A stretch of DNA of 64,000 nucleotides, from NCBI GenBank assembly GCA_946997535.1, contig CAMPVQ010000001.1, forward strand, positions 136,834 through 200,833, written 5' to 3'. The position numbers were made by a program, and so were the translations under genes. Positions 27,400-35,890 of this stretch are shown here, piece after piece. Every line of letters starts with the position of its first letter. The stretch's first letter is position 1. This DNA is from an uncultured Candidatus Saccharibacteria bacterium (GTDB lineage: Bacteria; Patescibacteriota; Saccharimonadia; Saccharimonadales; Saccharimonadaceae). The notes under the pieces were generated by a model. It was not told the origin of the DNA, searched no databases, and saw nothing but the letters and a program-made list of their open reading frames with translations.

Positions 27400-27978
27400 A
27401 TGCAACCAGACTACCTAATTCAGCTGGGTGAACTTATTAAATGGCATCGCTTGCGTTGTGGCCTGACGCAAAAAGATCTTGCACTGCAACTTGGCACTAG
27501 CCAATCAACCATCAATCGTATCGAACGCGGACGACAAAACGTTAGTCTGCACTGCATTGCCCGCCTCAGCGACATCCTCAATGTGTCACTCATTGATATT
27601 ACCCCCAAAACCCGCCTTGATTTACAGTTACAGGGCGGCAGTATCATAAACACCACCATTGCTATCCGATCGGTCGCAGCAACTGAGCTGGCGCCATGGC
27701 TTAATTTGGCGAGCCAACTTGGTATCACCACTTATCCGCAGCCTGATAATGCCAGCAACCAATTTAAGCTCGACTTCACTATTTGCCTCCCGCTCACCGT
27801 CACACCTCAGTTTGACACTACTACCGCAGCGGGCTGCTTAGGTGCAGTGCTAGTAGCTCTCTCGCAACATACTCCAACCAAATTCGTCGACCACTGGCAA
27901 GCCAACGCTATAAATCGCCCCATCTACCAACAATTAAAAACTCTCGGCGCACATATTGAAATATTACGTAGCATCTGA
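27400..27978 (+). CDS. XRE-family regulator with possible MurA-like C-terminal remnant
   Basis: A 192-aa protein. Residues about 8-62 are a Cro/CI helix-turn-helix (LIKWHRLRCGLTQKDLALQLGTSQ with STINRIERGRQ as recognition helix). The C-terminal ~125 residues are not a known sensor. LQGGSIINTTIAIRS and the end (AAGCLGAVLVALSQHTPTKFVD...RPIYQQLKTLGAHIEIL) resemble the start and the C-terminal strand-helix of MurA/EPSP-synthase domains, in which AGxALVxAGLxAxG and a LxxLGAxI end recur. The catalytic centre is absent. It may sense a wall precursor. TGG TATAAT lies exactly 6 nt before the ATG (leaderless). Confidence 0.72.
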   Translation: MQPDYLIQLGELIKWHRLRCGLTQKDLALQLGTSQSTINRIERGRQNVSLHCIARLSDILNVSLIDITPKTRLDLQLQGGSIINTTIAIRSVAATELAPWLNLASQLGITTYPQPDNASNQFKLDFTICLPLTVTPQFDTTTAAGCLGAVLVALSQHTPTKFVDHWQANAINRPIYQQLKTLGAHIEILRSI

Positions 27979-27993
27979 TATTATATTAGTGAT

Positions 27994-28072
27994 GGCGTCT
28001 GTAGCTCAGCTTGGTTAGAGCGTCTGTTTGTGGCACAGAAGGTCGTAGGTTCGAGTCCTGTTAGACGCCCCA
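27994..28072 (+). tRNA. tRNA-His (GUG)
   Basis: Anticodon arm TCTGT-TTGTGGC-ACAGA giving GUG, T-loop GTTCGAGTC. The extra 5' G (27994) facing C73 (28069), the His identity element, is encoded, and so is CCA. Confidence 0.94.
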
Positions 28073-28081
28073 TGAAATTAT

Positions 28082-28105
28082 TACCCTCCTTACGGAGGGT
28101 ATTTT
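28082..28105. terminator. Bidirectional terminator between tRNA-His and nuclease gene
   Basis: TACCCTCC-TTAC-GGAGGGTA, an 8-bp stem followed by TTTT on the plus strand. It lies between tRNA-His (plus) and the end of the nuclease gene (minus), so it can serve both. Confidence 0.8.
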
Positions 28106-28123
28106 AGTTAACCACTTGATTAG

Positions 28124-28828
28124 CTAATCAGTTACGTGATAATTGCCGTATTTATTAATTGCCGTCTGGCAAGCACCCCAGAGGCCAAGATTAGCATTGT
28201 GCGCTCGCTGCTCAGCCGCGACAAAAGCATCTTTATACTTAAATTGTTGATGATTAAACACATAGAGCATGCCATAGCCTAGCTCAATCAACTTCTGATT
28301 ATAGTTTGTACCATCCTCAAGAATAATGTAGCGTAGTGGCCGCCCGTAACGGTCTAAATCGCCCGAAGCCGGGTCGGTTTCCACATACACGCTCTGACCA
28401 AGAAGCTGCTTAGTGTAATTTGACGCCTCTTTACCATAGCACTGCTTCTTAATAGTGCTCTCCGGCGTATCTACACCCACCAAGCGCACCCGCTTTGGCA
28501 AGCAATCTACTGTCAAAGTGTCACCATCTGAAACATGGGTAACCTTGCAGTGTGGCAACTTACGATAGTCCCCACTAGCTGGAGGAGTTGATGCAGCGTG
28601 CTCAGTGGGATTAGCTCCTGACTTTACTACCGGAGAACTTGTCACTGACTTTGTAGCAACTGGCTTATCTACAGTATGTTTAGTTAAATGTTCTCGCCTA
28701 GTTGGCAAATCGCCAACAACTGTTATAACAGCACAAGCAACAATAATTAACACACACAAATAGCCCGTTCTCACCCAGCGCCATTTTTTATCCGATTGTG
28801 ATTTCTTTTGTTGATGTTGTTGATTCAT
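28124..28828 (-). CDS. Membrane-anchored/secreted thermonuclease-like nuclease
   Basis: A 234-aa protein with an N-terminal membrane helix (about 23-43, GYLCVLIIVACAVITVV), a Ser/Thr/Pro-rich linker and a staphylococcal-nuclease (SNc) domain (about 90-230). Catalytic pattern: VSDGDTLTVDC, KRVRLVGVDTPES (Arg, Asp, Glu) and LDRYGRPLRYI (second Arg). I start at 28828 because GGAGGGTAAG precedes that ATG and a longer reading would enter tRNA-Arg. It probably degrades extracellular nucleic acid for nucleotide salvage, which fits an organism that takes up DNA (comEC, pili). Confidence 0.88.
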   Translation of the reverse strand: MNQQHQQKKSQSDKKWRWVRTGYLCVLIIVACAVITVVGDLPTRREHLTKHTVDKPVATKSVTSSPVVKSGANPTEHAASTPPASGDYRKLPHCKVTHVSDGDTLTVDCLPKRVRLVGVDTPESTIKKQCYGKEASNYTKQLLGQSVYVETDPASGDLDRYGRPLRYIILEDGTNYNQKLIELGYGMLYVFNHQQFKYKDAFVAAEQRAHNANLGLWGACQTAINKYGNYHVTD

Positions 28829-28849
28829 CTTACCCTCCAAAATAATATC

Positions 28850-28926
28850 TGGTACCTCAGGAGGGATTCGAACCCCCGACACGATGGATAGAAGCCACCT
28901 GCTCTAATCCCCTGAGCTACTGAGGC
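28850..28926 (-). tRNA. tRNA-Arg (UCU)
   Basis: Minus strand: acceptor GCCTCAG/CTGAGGT, anticodon arm GGTGG-CTTCTAT-CCATC (one G-U pair) giving UCU, T-loop GTTCGAATC, CCA encoded. Confidence 0.94.
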
Positions 28927-28935
28927 AAATAATAT

Positions 28936-29010
28936 TGGTGCGGGTGGAGAGAGTCGAACTCTCGTCGCAAGTTTGGAAAACTCGTATATTAACCGCTATA
29001 CGACACCCGC
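28936..29010 (-). tRNA. tRNA-Gly (UCC)
   Basis: Minus strand: acceptor GCGGGTG/CACCCGC, anticodon arm CGAGT-TTTCCAA-ACTTG giving UCC, T-loop GTTCGACTC, CCA encoded. It is 9 nt upstream of tRNA-Arg(UCU), so the two and the nuclease may share a transcript. Confidence 0.94.
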
Positions 29011-29033
29011 ATCATAATAATTATAGCACAGAA

Positions 29034-31454
29034 CTACTGCGTCTTATCAAGACTGGCTTGAATATCTGCCGCTCGTAGCATAATACCAGAACCAGCAACT
29101 AGCTCACCAGTCAACATCTTCTCGGCAATAATATTCTCCACTGTCTTCTGCACTACGCGGCGCATCGGGCGAGCACCGAGCCGCGGGTCGTAACCGGCGT
29201 CAACTAACAAGCGGCGACCCACTTCATCCACCGCCACAGCAATCTTCTGTGTCTCAAGATTCTTATTAATACCCTTCAAGATTAAGTCGACCACTTGAAG
29301 TAGTTCATCCTTCGTTAGCGGACGGAATACTGCAATCTCATCAAAACGGTTAAGGAATTCTGGCTTAAACTCGCCGGAATTAATTAACTGGTCCTGAATC
29401 TGGCTCGAGAACTGTTCGATTTGATAGCCAGCCTCGATGTAACGGCGAATTAAATCGGCCCCAGCGTTCGAGGTAGCAATCACTATTGTATCGCGGAAGC
29501 TAATTTCGCGGTTGTTGATATCGCGCAACACGCCTTCATCTAGCACCTGCAACAAAGTGGTAAGCACGTTAGGATGCGCCTTCTCAATTTCATCAAGCAA
29601 TACCACACTAAATGGATTCTTTTGCACCTGCGCCGACAAAGAATTAACGTCTGTCGCACCATCAGCAATCAAGCGCGCTACGTCGTCAGCACGCACATAT
29701 TCGTTCAAGTCGATGCGCACCATGTGGTCCTCGCCACCAAAGTAAACTGCCGCTAGCGACTTTGCTAACTCAGTTTTACCTACACCAGTCGGCCCAAGGA
29801 AAAGGAAGGTACCAATTGGGCGGTTTTCATTTCGCACACCCGCACGCGCTCGACGCAAAGCCGAAGCCACAGCAGTCACAGCGTTCTTCTGATTAATCAT
29901 CCGCTGATGAATTAAATCTTCTAGGTTTAACAGGCGTTCACGTTCGGCTTGGTCATCACCATACGCCAAATCGCCGCCTACTTTAATACCCAGGGTCTTC
30001 TCAATCGTCGCTGCAATCGCCTTAGCATTCACTACGCCATTCACTGCTTGCTGCATCGACTGCTCCAGTAATTGCACCGACTTACGCGGCTGCGCCACAT
30101 CATAAATATAACGGTCACTAAGCCGAATTGCCTCAGTTAACGCCTGGTACATAATAATACCTTGCGACCGGTACTCCAAACGCACCGCGTTATCTTCTAG
30201 TACACGCATAGTCTCCTCAGCACTAGCTGGCTGAACTTCAATACGATTCAATGAATTGGCGAGCGCTGGCTTCGCTTGGGCAATTTGCAAGAAGCGCTGG
30301 CGATTCATCGACATAATCAGCTTCACACCACCACCGTCAATTACTGGCTGTAACAGGGCGCTAATATCAACCGAACCTGTGCCATCCTCAAAGAATAGCT
30401 CAGCGTTATCTAAAAACAAGATAATATTCTTTGCCCGATAAGCCTCAACTAGTAGTTGATTAATCAAACTCTCAATCTGACCACGCCCAGCCGCGGCTGA
30501 CAAAATCGCCGAAGCATCGAGTGAGAAGACCTGATTAAAACGCAAATCCTTTGGCACTTTAGCGCCAGCATCCATCAAAATATCCGCAAACTTATCTACA
30601 ATCGCCGACTTACCAGCGCCAAATGGCCCAATTAGCGCCACATTGTGTCGCCCTGACATCGATAAGCTACTTAACATATTATCAATAATCTGCCGGTTGC
30701 TCTCTAGTTCTGAATTACCCGACCCATGGGCACTATACTGCGCGCTCAAGTTCACGCCAAAGTGCTGCAATAACGGAATATAACCAAACGACCAGTCGCG
30801 CGCCACGCCGCCTGTAAAACGCGGTTGCTTCTGCTGGTCAATCAGATAGCTAATGTGTTCATACCACTCTACTACCTTTAATAGGTCCTTATAATCCACG
30901 TGATGTGTGCGCAAAATATCTTCTACGCCCGGCGTATTTAGTAAAATAGCAGCTATTACCACCGGCGCCGTCACAACATCACTATGCTCATTTAAGTTAC
31001 GCCATATATCACCAATTGCCTGATAGATTGTAGGTAGTTGCGCCGAGTTATCACTAATCAAACTCTGCAGCAATTTTGGGTCAACGCCCAACCGGCTCGA
31101 AATAAAATAACCACCACGCGCATTAAGAGCTGATTGATATAAAGTTAACGGTGATACAGTTTTTCCAAGACGTCCTAAAATATCTGCACTTAAATAGTCG
31201 TCAATTCGCTGACCACCGGCACGTGGCTTAATATGAGCTAAATCTAGGTACACCCAAAAAGTCAGCACCAACGACCACCAGCCCAACGATTCCACCAGCC
31301 AAGCAACGGCTTCGCCCATTAGGAATAGTAGTACACCCAAGGCACATAATAAAGCCGTTACAATAATCGAAACAATCTTTAGCCAACCGCCATTTTGCAC
31401 ATAAAAGCGCGCCTTGTTGCTCCGAAGCGAGTGATAATTTAAATTAGCTTCCAC
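29034..31454 (-). CDS. Membrane-anchored Clp-type double AAA+ ATPase
   Basis: About 806 aa. Two N-terminal membrane helices (WLKIVSIIVTALLCALGVLLFL and WWSLVLTFWVYLDLA) are followed by a Clp-N-like helical repeat (VDPKLLQSLIS..., about 100-200). The first AAA+ module has Walker A GPFGAGKSAIVD and LFLDNAELFF. The second is classical ClpC/ClpB: LGPTGVGKTELAKSLA, VVLLDEIEKAHPNVL, IVIATSNAGAD, FKPEFLNRFDEIAVF, DPRLGARPMRR. ClpA/C/B proteins are normally soluble, so this is a membrane-tethered variant. The first Walker B has LDNAE in place of the usual DE. The GTG start at 31454 (overlap with the upstream gene) is the likely but uncertain start. Confidence 0.82.
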   Translation of the reverse strand: MEANLNYHSLRSNKARFYVQNGGWLKIVSIIVTALLCALGVLLFLMGEAVAWLVESLGWWSLVLTFWVYLDLAHIKPRAGGQRIDDYLSADILGRLGKTVSPLTLYQSALNARGGYFISSRLGVDPKLLQSLISDNSAQLPTIYQAIGDIWRNLNEHSDVVTAPVVIAAILLNTPGVEDILRTHHVDYKDLLKVVEWYEHISYLIDQQKQPRFTGGVARDWSFGYIPLLQHFGVNLSAQYSAHGSGNSELESNRQIIDNMLSSLSMSGRHNVALIGPFGAGKSAIVDKFADILMDAGAKVPKDLRFNQVFSLDASAILSAAAGRGQIESLINQLLVEAYRAKNIILFLDNAELFFEDGTGSVDISALLQPVIDGGGVKLIMSMNRQRFLQIAQAKPALANSLNRIEVQPASAEETMRVLEDNAVRLEYRSQGIIMYQALTEAIRLSDRYIYDVAQPRKSVQLLEQSMQQAVNGVVNAKAIAATIEKTLGIKVGGDLAYGDDQAERERLLNLEDLIHQRMINQKNAVTAVASALRRARAGVRNENRPIGTFLFLGPTGVGKTELAKSLAAVYFGGEDHMVRIDLNEYVRADDVARLIADGATDVNSLSAQVQKNPFSVVLLDEIEKAHPNVLTTLLQVLDEGVLRDINNREISFRDTIVIATSNAGADLIRRYIEAGYQIEQFSSQIQDQLINSGEFKPEFLNRFDEIAVFRPLTKDELLQVVDLILKGINKNLETQKIAVAVDEVGRRLLVDAGYDPRLGARPMRRVVQKTVENIIAEKMLTGELVAGSGIMLRAADIQASLDKTQ

Positions 31455-31825
31455 GGCGCCCCCACAGTAATCGTTAAAATCAAACCGAACACTGGCGCAG
31501 CAGGCAATATCGGCCAAATCACTAGGCAAAACGCGCCAAAGATAACCCTAAATATTAAGCAAACAATACCAGCAATAATTGTAAAAGTTCGCACCACGGC
31601 ACCAATTGTCCGGCTAATTAACTTATCGACAATCAAATTAATCTTACCGCCTGCCTCACGACTCGTCTCATCTGAACCAATCTGACGAAATGGCGAAAAT
31701 AGTGTCTTTAATAATAGGCCGATACTAAAGTAGTCAGCTGTCACCCTTAGTCCTAGTAACTGGCGACTAAGTACACCCTGCCAGCCTGCACCGTACCACC
31801 ATTTTAGTAGTCCAATAAAGATCAT
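31439..31825 (-). CDS. Small membrane protein preceding the Clp-like ATPase
   Basis: A 128-aa protein with an amphipathic N-terminal part (WWYGAGWQGVLSRQLLGL, TLFSPFRQIGSDETS) and two C-terminal membrane helices (about 78-100 and 104-124). Its end overlaps the probable start of the ATPase gene, so they are coupled and may form one membrane complex. TGA TACAAT lies exactly 6 nt before the ATG, so the operon is probably leaderless. No known function. Confidence 0.72.
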   Translation of the reverse strand: MIFIGLLKWWYGAGWQGVLSRQLLGLRVTADYFSIGLLLKTLFSPFRQIGSDETSREAGGKINLIVDKLISRTIGAVVRTFTIIAGIVCLIFRVIFGAFCLVIWPILPAAPVFGLILTITVGAPWKLI

Positions 31826-31899
31826 GCTTTTATTGTATCACAAAAACGTCGTAGATTGTGGTATAATAGAAACAATTACGAGCAAAAGGAGAATAATTA

Positions 31900-32619
31900 A
31901 TGTCAGGACATAGTAAGTGGGAAACCACAAAACGCCAGAAGGCCGCCGAAGACGCAAAGCGTGGCGCCGCCTTCACCAAGCTAAGCAACATGATTGCCAT
32001 TGCCGCTCGTGGTGGTTCTGACCCAAGCATGAATCCAAGCCTCGCTATGGCCATCGATAAAGCCAAGCACGCCTCCATGCCTGCGTCAACCATCCAGCGT
32101 GCTATTGCGCGCGGTGCCGACAAAAACGCTGCTGCACTAGAGGAAGTTGTTTATGAGGCCTACGGTCCTGGTGGCACCGGTATTATTATTGAAGCTGCCA
32201 CCGATAACCGCAATCGCACCTTCCCAGATGTTAAAACCACCCTTAATAAAAACGGTGGTTCAATTGCTGCGCCAGGTTCGGTACTTTTCCAGTTCGACCA
32301 CAAGGGTGTGATTGAAATCAATGCAACGGGCGATGACAATCTAATGACCGTACTAGATGCCGGTGCCGAAGATGCCCAAGAAGTTGATGGCGAAATTGTC
32401 GCCTATACTGATACGAAGGATCTACATAAGGTGCGCCAGGCCGTAATTGATGCTGGCCTCGAAGTAACCGATGCTGGCCTCAAGTATGTAGCCAAAGAAC
32501 CTGTCACTGTCAGCGACCCTGAAACCGCCCGCAAGGTCATCAAACTGCTTGATGCCCTCGACGATATGGACGATGTGACAGAAATTCACACAAATGCTGA
32601 CATTGTCGCAGAAGTGTGA
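31900..32619 (+). CDS. yebC: YebC/PmpR-family protein
   Basis: A 239-aa TACO1/YebC-type protein: SGHSKWETTKRQKAAEDAKRG at the N terminus, FTKLSNMIAIAAR, YEAYGPGGTGIIIEAATDNRNRT and the GSVLFQFDHKG signature. Family members are described both as DNA-binding regulators and as translation factors relieving ribosome stalling. Preceded by an AAGGAG Shine-Dalgarno and an extended -10 (TGG TATAAT, 31862-31867), so it is leadered. Confidence 0.93.
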   Translation: MSGHSKWETTKRQKAAEDAKRGAAFTKLSNMIAIAARGGSDPSMNPSLAMAIDKAKHASMPASTIQRAIARGADKNAAALEEVVYEAYGPGGTGIIIEAATDNRNRTFPDVKTTLNKNGGSIAAPGSVLFQFDHKGVIEINATGDDNLMTVLDAGAEDAQEVDGEIVAYTDTKDLHKVRQAVIDAGLEVTDAGLKYVAKEPVTVSDPETARKVIKLLDALDDMDDVTEIHTNADIVAEV

Positions 32620-32667
32620 TATAATAGGATTGTTGGTTCATTAAACCAGTGAACTAACAGTCCATAA

Positions 32668-32745
32668 CGGGGTGTAGCTCAGTTTGGCTAGAGCGCGCGC
32701 TTTGGGAGCGTGAGGTCGTCCGTTCGAGTCGGATCACCCCGACCA
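32668..32745 (+). tRNA. tRNA-Pro (UGG)
   Basis: Acceptor CGGGGTG/CACCCCG, anticodon loop TTTGGGA giving UGG, T-loop GTTCGAGTC, CCA encoded. Downstream of yebC on the same strand. Confidence 0.93.
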
Positions 32746-32772
32746 CAAGAAATTATTTGTTAATATATATCA

Positions 32773-34230
32773 GTGAGACCTAGGGTGGAAAAAGTCAACA
32801 AGCATCTGACGAATCTGCGCCAGTTTAAAGCCAAGACCAACACTTATGCCAAGAATCACTTGGTGGGTCTTTCGATTAGTTTAGCAATCATGTCCGTTTT
32901 TGGGCTATCGGTTGCTTTTTTTATTGGCTATTATAGCGATAAAGCAGCTCCTGGTACGACTATAGCTGGCAAAAACGTAGGTGGTCAGACACGCGACCAG
33001 ATTATTCAGACTATTGATGGCCTGATTCAAAACTTTCGCTTAAGCATTAATTACAACGGCAAGTCTGCTACTGCCAGTCACACCGACTTTGGCGTTAAAG
33101 TCGATATCGACAGCATTGCATCACGCGCCGTCGATACGGGCAAGCACAATTTATTTGGTAGCCTGGTTAGCCCACAAAACTTCGGGCTAGATAGCAAAAT
33201 TGACCAAGATGCAGTTAAAGCTTTCGTAAACAAGAACTTTTCTGAATTAAGTACCAATCCGGTCGATACCACAGTTAAATTTAACCAAAAATCCGGCCGT
33301 TATGACATGATTCCAGGTGGCGTCGGGCACTCTGTTCAGCTTAAGCCGCTCTACACTGCTATTTTGACACTCGCAGAGCAACCAAAAATTGCGTCTTATC
33401 AGCTCACACTTAACCACGATAAGCCGCAGATTATTGATTCATACGTTAAGCCGGTGGTTGATAAACTAAATAGCTTAATTACCAATCGCCTCAACGTTAC
33501 TAATGACGACCGCGTTCTGCGCTCCAGCAGCCCGCGCGACTACAGTAATTGGGTTAATCTAACGCCAAACAAGGCACTGCACACCTACGACATCAACTTT
33601 GATGATAAAAAAATCGCCGGCTGGGTGAATGATATTGTAGGTCGCTTACCGGGTCGACCAATCAACACCAAGGCTATTACAAGCGAGAGCGGCGAGGTCT
33701 ATAAAATCGTTAGCCCTGGCAAACGCGGCCAGTTACCAACCAACCTTGATACAGTTATTCACGGCGTCCAAGCTGCTGCCAAAGGCCATATTAAAGACCG
33801 TAACTTTGACGTTGTTACACAAGATTCTGATTTCCAAACCGATGGTATTGTTGCACCGGGCGGACACTGGGCTGAAGCCACCATGGGCGATTACACAGTT
33901 CGTCTCTATGATGGTGCCAATGTTACTTGGAGCACCAATAGCACTTCGCATGGCAAGCCAGATAGCCCAACTCCAACCGGCATTTTTCACGTCACCAATA
34001 AAGTACGTGGTCCAAAGTGCATGCCTAACCCACCTTCCAAAGACCCACTTTGCAACATTAATTATGTCACCTACTTCACTAATCAAGGCCACGCCTTCCA
34101 CGAAGCTTGGTGGCTTCACGCCGGCAACACTCGCGCTCGCATCTCGCACGGTTGTATCAATATGCTGAAAGAAGAAGCACACAAAGTCTTCGATTGGCTC
34201 AGTGTTGGTTCACTTGTCTACATCCACTAA
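32773..34230 (+). CDS. L,D-transpeptidase (YkuD) with N-terminal anchor
   Basis: A 485-aa wall enzyme. A membrane helix (about 33-57, LVGLSISLAIMSVFGLSVAFFIGYY) anchors it. Two PG-binding-4/VanW-type segments follow (about 65-330, GTTIAGKNVGGQTRDQII). The C-terminal YkuD domain (about 360-485) ends in HEAWWLHAG and SHGCINML, with nucleophile Cys461. It forms 3-3 peptidoglycan cross-links or attaches proteins. The start is GTG; another GTG four codons on is possible. There is no clear Shine-Dalgarno, and it lies 27 nt after tRNA-Pro. Confidence 0.88.
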   Translation: MRPRVEKVNKHLTNLRQFKAKTNTYAKNHLVGLSISLAIMSVFGLSVAFFIGYYSDKAAPGTTIAGKNVGGQTRDQIIQTIDGLIQNFRLSINYNGKSATASHTDFGVKVDIDSIASRAVDTGKHNLFGSLVSPQNFGLDSKIDQDAVKAFVNKNFSELSTNPVDTTVKFNQKSGRYDMIPGGVGHSVQLKPLYTAILTLAEQPKIASYQLTLNHDKPQIIDSYVKPVVDKLNSLITNRLNVTNDDRVLRSSSPRDYSNWVNLTPNKALHTYDINFDDKKIAGWVNDIVGRLPGRPINTKAITSESGEVYKIVSPGKRGQLPTNLDTVIHGVQAAAKGHIKDRNFDVVTQDSDFQTDGIVAPGGHWAEATMGDYTVRLYDGANVTWSTNSTSHGKPDSPTPTGIFHVTNKVRGPKCMPNPPSKDPLCNINYVTYFTNQGHAFHEAWWLHAGNTRARISHGCINMLKEEAHKVFDWLSVGSLVYIH

Positions 34231-35697
34231 TTATTGCACTACATTGTCGGTGAAATAATTATGTTTGGTCAAATATTTAAGATACGCACCAAGCGCTACC
34301 AGCCCGACATAAAAGGCTACGCTCAAAAGTAGATCCATTTTAAAATGTATCTGTCCACCCAAGCTAGCGCACCAATCAGTCACGCCAATAACCCAGCCCA
34401 AAAGACAATGCGCCGGCCAAGCCAGCCACCGTGCAATAGCTAGTGGTAAAATACAGCCTGCCACACCTGCCGCAAACGCAAGCAACATCGCTAGCGGAAT
34501 CAGCGGCACCACTAAGATATTCGAGACCAGCCCCATTAATGGCAAAATATTAGTAAGGTATAAAATCACCGGCAATGTCACAGCTTGAGCGCAAAGCGTC
34601 TCCACTACCACTTGGCTAAGCGACTGTGTCCACTTACGATAGCGCCCCACCACCTCCTTAAATACTGCATTAACTAGCGGGGCCAAAAGTAAGACGCCGC
34701 CAAACGACAAGAATGACAATTGCCAGCCGATGTCTTGTAGTTGCCACGGGTCAACCAACCCCGTCATTGCCGCAACTAGCGCCAAAATCACCGCCGGATG
34801 GAAGCGCCGCCCCACGTACCACGCTAGCAAGCTCAACCCTGCCACCAAACTGGCGCGCCAAAGCGAAGCATTAAGCCCCGCTAATAAGTCGAATAAAATA
34901 ATCAGTCCGCCGGCTAGCAGCAGCGACAACAACCGTCGCTCCGAAAATAGTCGCCGCGCAAAACGCACAATAATCGTCAAATTATAACCACTCGCCACCA
35001 AGATGTGCGTTAACGCCGCAATTACAAAGGCGCTTTTTAGTTCACCACTCAAATCCGCCTGTTCACCCAGTAAAATACCAGCCGCCAACGCCGCTTCGTC
35101 AGGTGAAAATAGCTGCTTTAATCGGTCACTAAACTGGTCGCGGAGCTTCACTAAGCTCCATTTCGGCTCTTGCCGCCAATTTAAGTTACCCTTAATTGAC
35201 GCCGCATAAGCGCCAAACCCCTGAAACACGTGTCCCTTCACCTCAATTAAATCACCACGCCGAACTATTGTATTTACCGGCAACCCCACATAAACACGCC
35301 CCGCCACCCGCCGGCCACGCAGTCGTACCTCAGTTAACGTCAAGCTAGTCTGCTCGCTTTGCTGGTCGGGGTCGGTCGCCACCACGCCCTGCACTACCGC
35401 CACGCGCTTCACGACAGTCCGCCACACTGTTAGTTGTCCTTGACTAATTAATCCACGCCCGCCGCCAATCAGCATACCACTAAACAGCGCCACCGACACC
35501 AAATAGCGGTAGCTCCGCCAACCGACCAGCGCAAATAGCGCCACGCCTATTACAACCAAACTCGCACCGATGTTATTGAAGCTCGCTGCCATCCAGCGCC
35601 AGTTCACCATAACGCCAAGCCACGCGCCCAGCAGTATACCGCAGGCCAGCGCTAGCACCTGCCATACCACATGCACTCGATCGCCCGCCCAATTCAT
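34231..35697 (-). CDS. comEC: DNA uptake channel ComEC (without beta-lactamase domain)
   Basis: A 488-aa polytopic protein for passage of single-stranded DNA during transformation. It has N-terminal membrane segments, a DUF4131/OB-like part (VVQGVVATDPDQQ, GDLIEVKGHV) and the ComEC competence core (LGEQADLSGELKSAFVIAALTHILVASGYN, corresponding to HLLAISGLH). Several helices follow. It ends after the membrane core and lacks the C-terminal metallo-beta-lactamase domain found in larger ComEC. Together with type IV pili it implies competence. TGG TAAAAT lies exactly 6 nt before the ATG (leaderless). It converges end to end with the L,D-transpeptidase gene. Confidence 0.87.
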   Translation of the reverse strand: MNWAGDRVHVVWQVLALACGILLGAWLGVMVNWRWMAASFNNIGASLVVIGVALFALVGWRSYRYLVSVALFSGMLIGGGRGLISQGQLTVWRTVVKRVAVVQGVVATDPDQQSEQTSLTLTEVRLRGRRVAGRVYVGLPVNTIVRRGDLIEVKGHVFQGFGAYAASIKGNLNWRQEPKWSLVKLRDQFSDRLKQLFSPDEAALAAGILLGEQADLSGELKSAFVIAALTHILVASGYNLTIIVRFARRLFSERRLLSLLLAGGLIILFDLLAGLNASLWRASLVAGLSLLAWYVGRRFHPAVILALVAAMTGLVDPWQLQDIGWQLSFLSFGGVLLLAPLVNAVFKEVVGRYRKWTQSLSQVVVETLCAQAVTLPVILYLTNILPLMGLVSNILVVPLIPLAMLLAFAAGVAGCILPLAIARWLAWPAHCLLGWVIGVTDWCASLGGQIHFKMDLLLSVAFYVGLVALGAYLKYLTKHNYFTDNVVQ

Positions 35698-35714
35698 ACC
35701 CCTATTTTACCACC

Positions 35715-35743
35715 TTGACAGCACCAGAGTCTTGCGCTAAAAT
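35715..35743 (+). promoter_or_regulatory. Promoter of tRNA-Lys(UUU)
   Basis: TTGACA (35715-35720), 17-bp spacer, TAAAAT (35738-35743): near-consensus. The expected start is about 35750, 3 nt before the mature tRNA. Confidence 0.85.
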
Positions 35744-35752
35744 TAAGTTGTT

Positions 35753-35828
35753 GGGTCGATAGCTCAGTTGGTAGAGCACGGGCCTTTTAAGCCTGGTGTC
35801 GCGGGTTCGAGACCCGCTCGACCCACCA
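35753..35828 (+). tRNA. tRNA-Lys (UUU)
   Basis: Acceptor GGGTCGA/TCGACCC, anticodon arm CGGGC-CTTTTAA-GCCTG giving UUU, T-loop GTTCGAGAC, CCA encoded. Confidence 0.95.
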
Positions 35829-35837
35829 AACTTTTTT

Positions 35838-35858
35838 CACCCGTTATGGGTGTTTTTT
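35838..35858 (+). terminator. Intrinsic terminator after tRNA-Lys(UUU)
   Basis: CACCC-GTTAT-GGGTG followed by six T. Confidence 0.85.
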
Positions 35859-35890
35859 GTTACCTAGGCAAACTGGGGTATAATGATTTT

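Noticed and set aside
35768..35890. N-terminal extension of the adenylate-kinase-like gene
   Set aside because: It would translate tRNA-Lys and its terminator; a leaderless promoter sits at ATG 35891.
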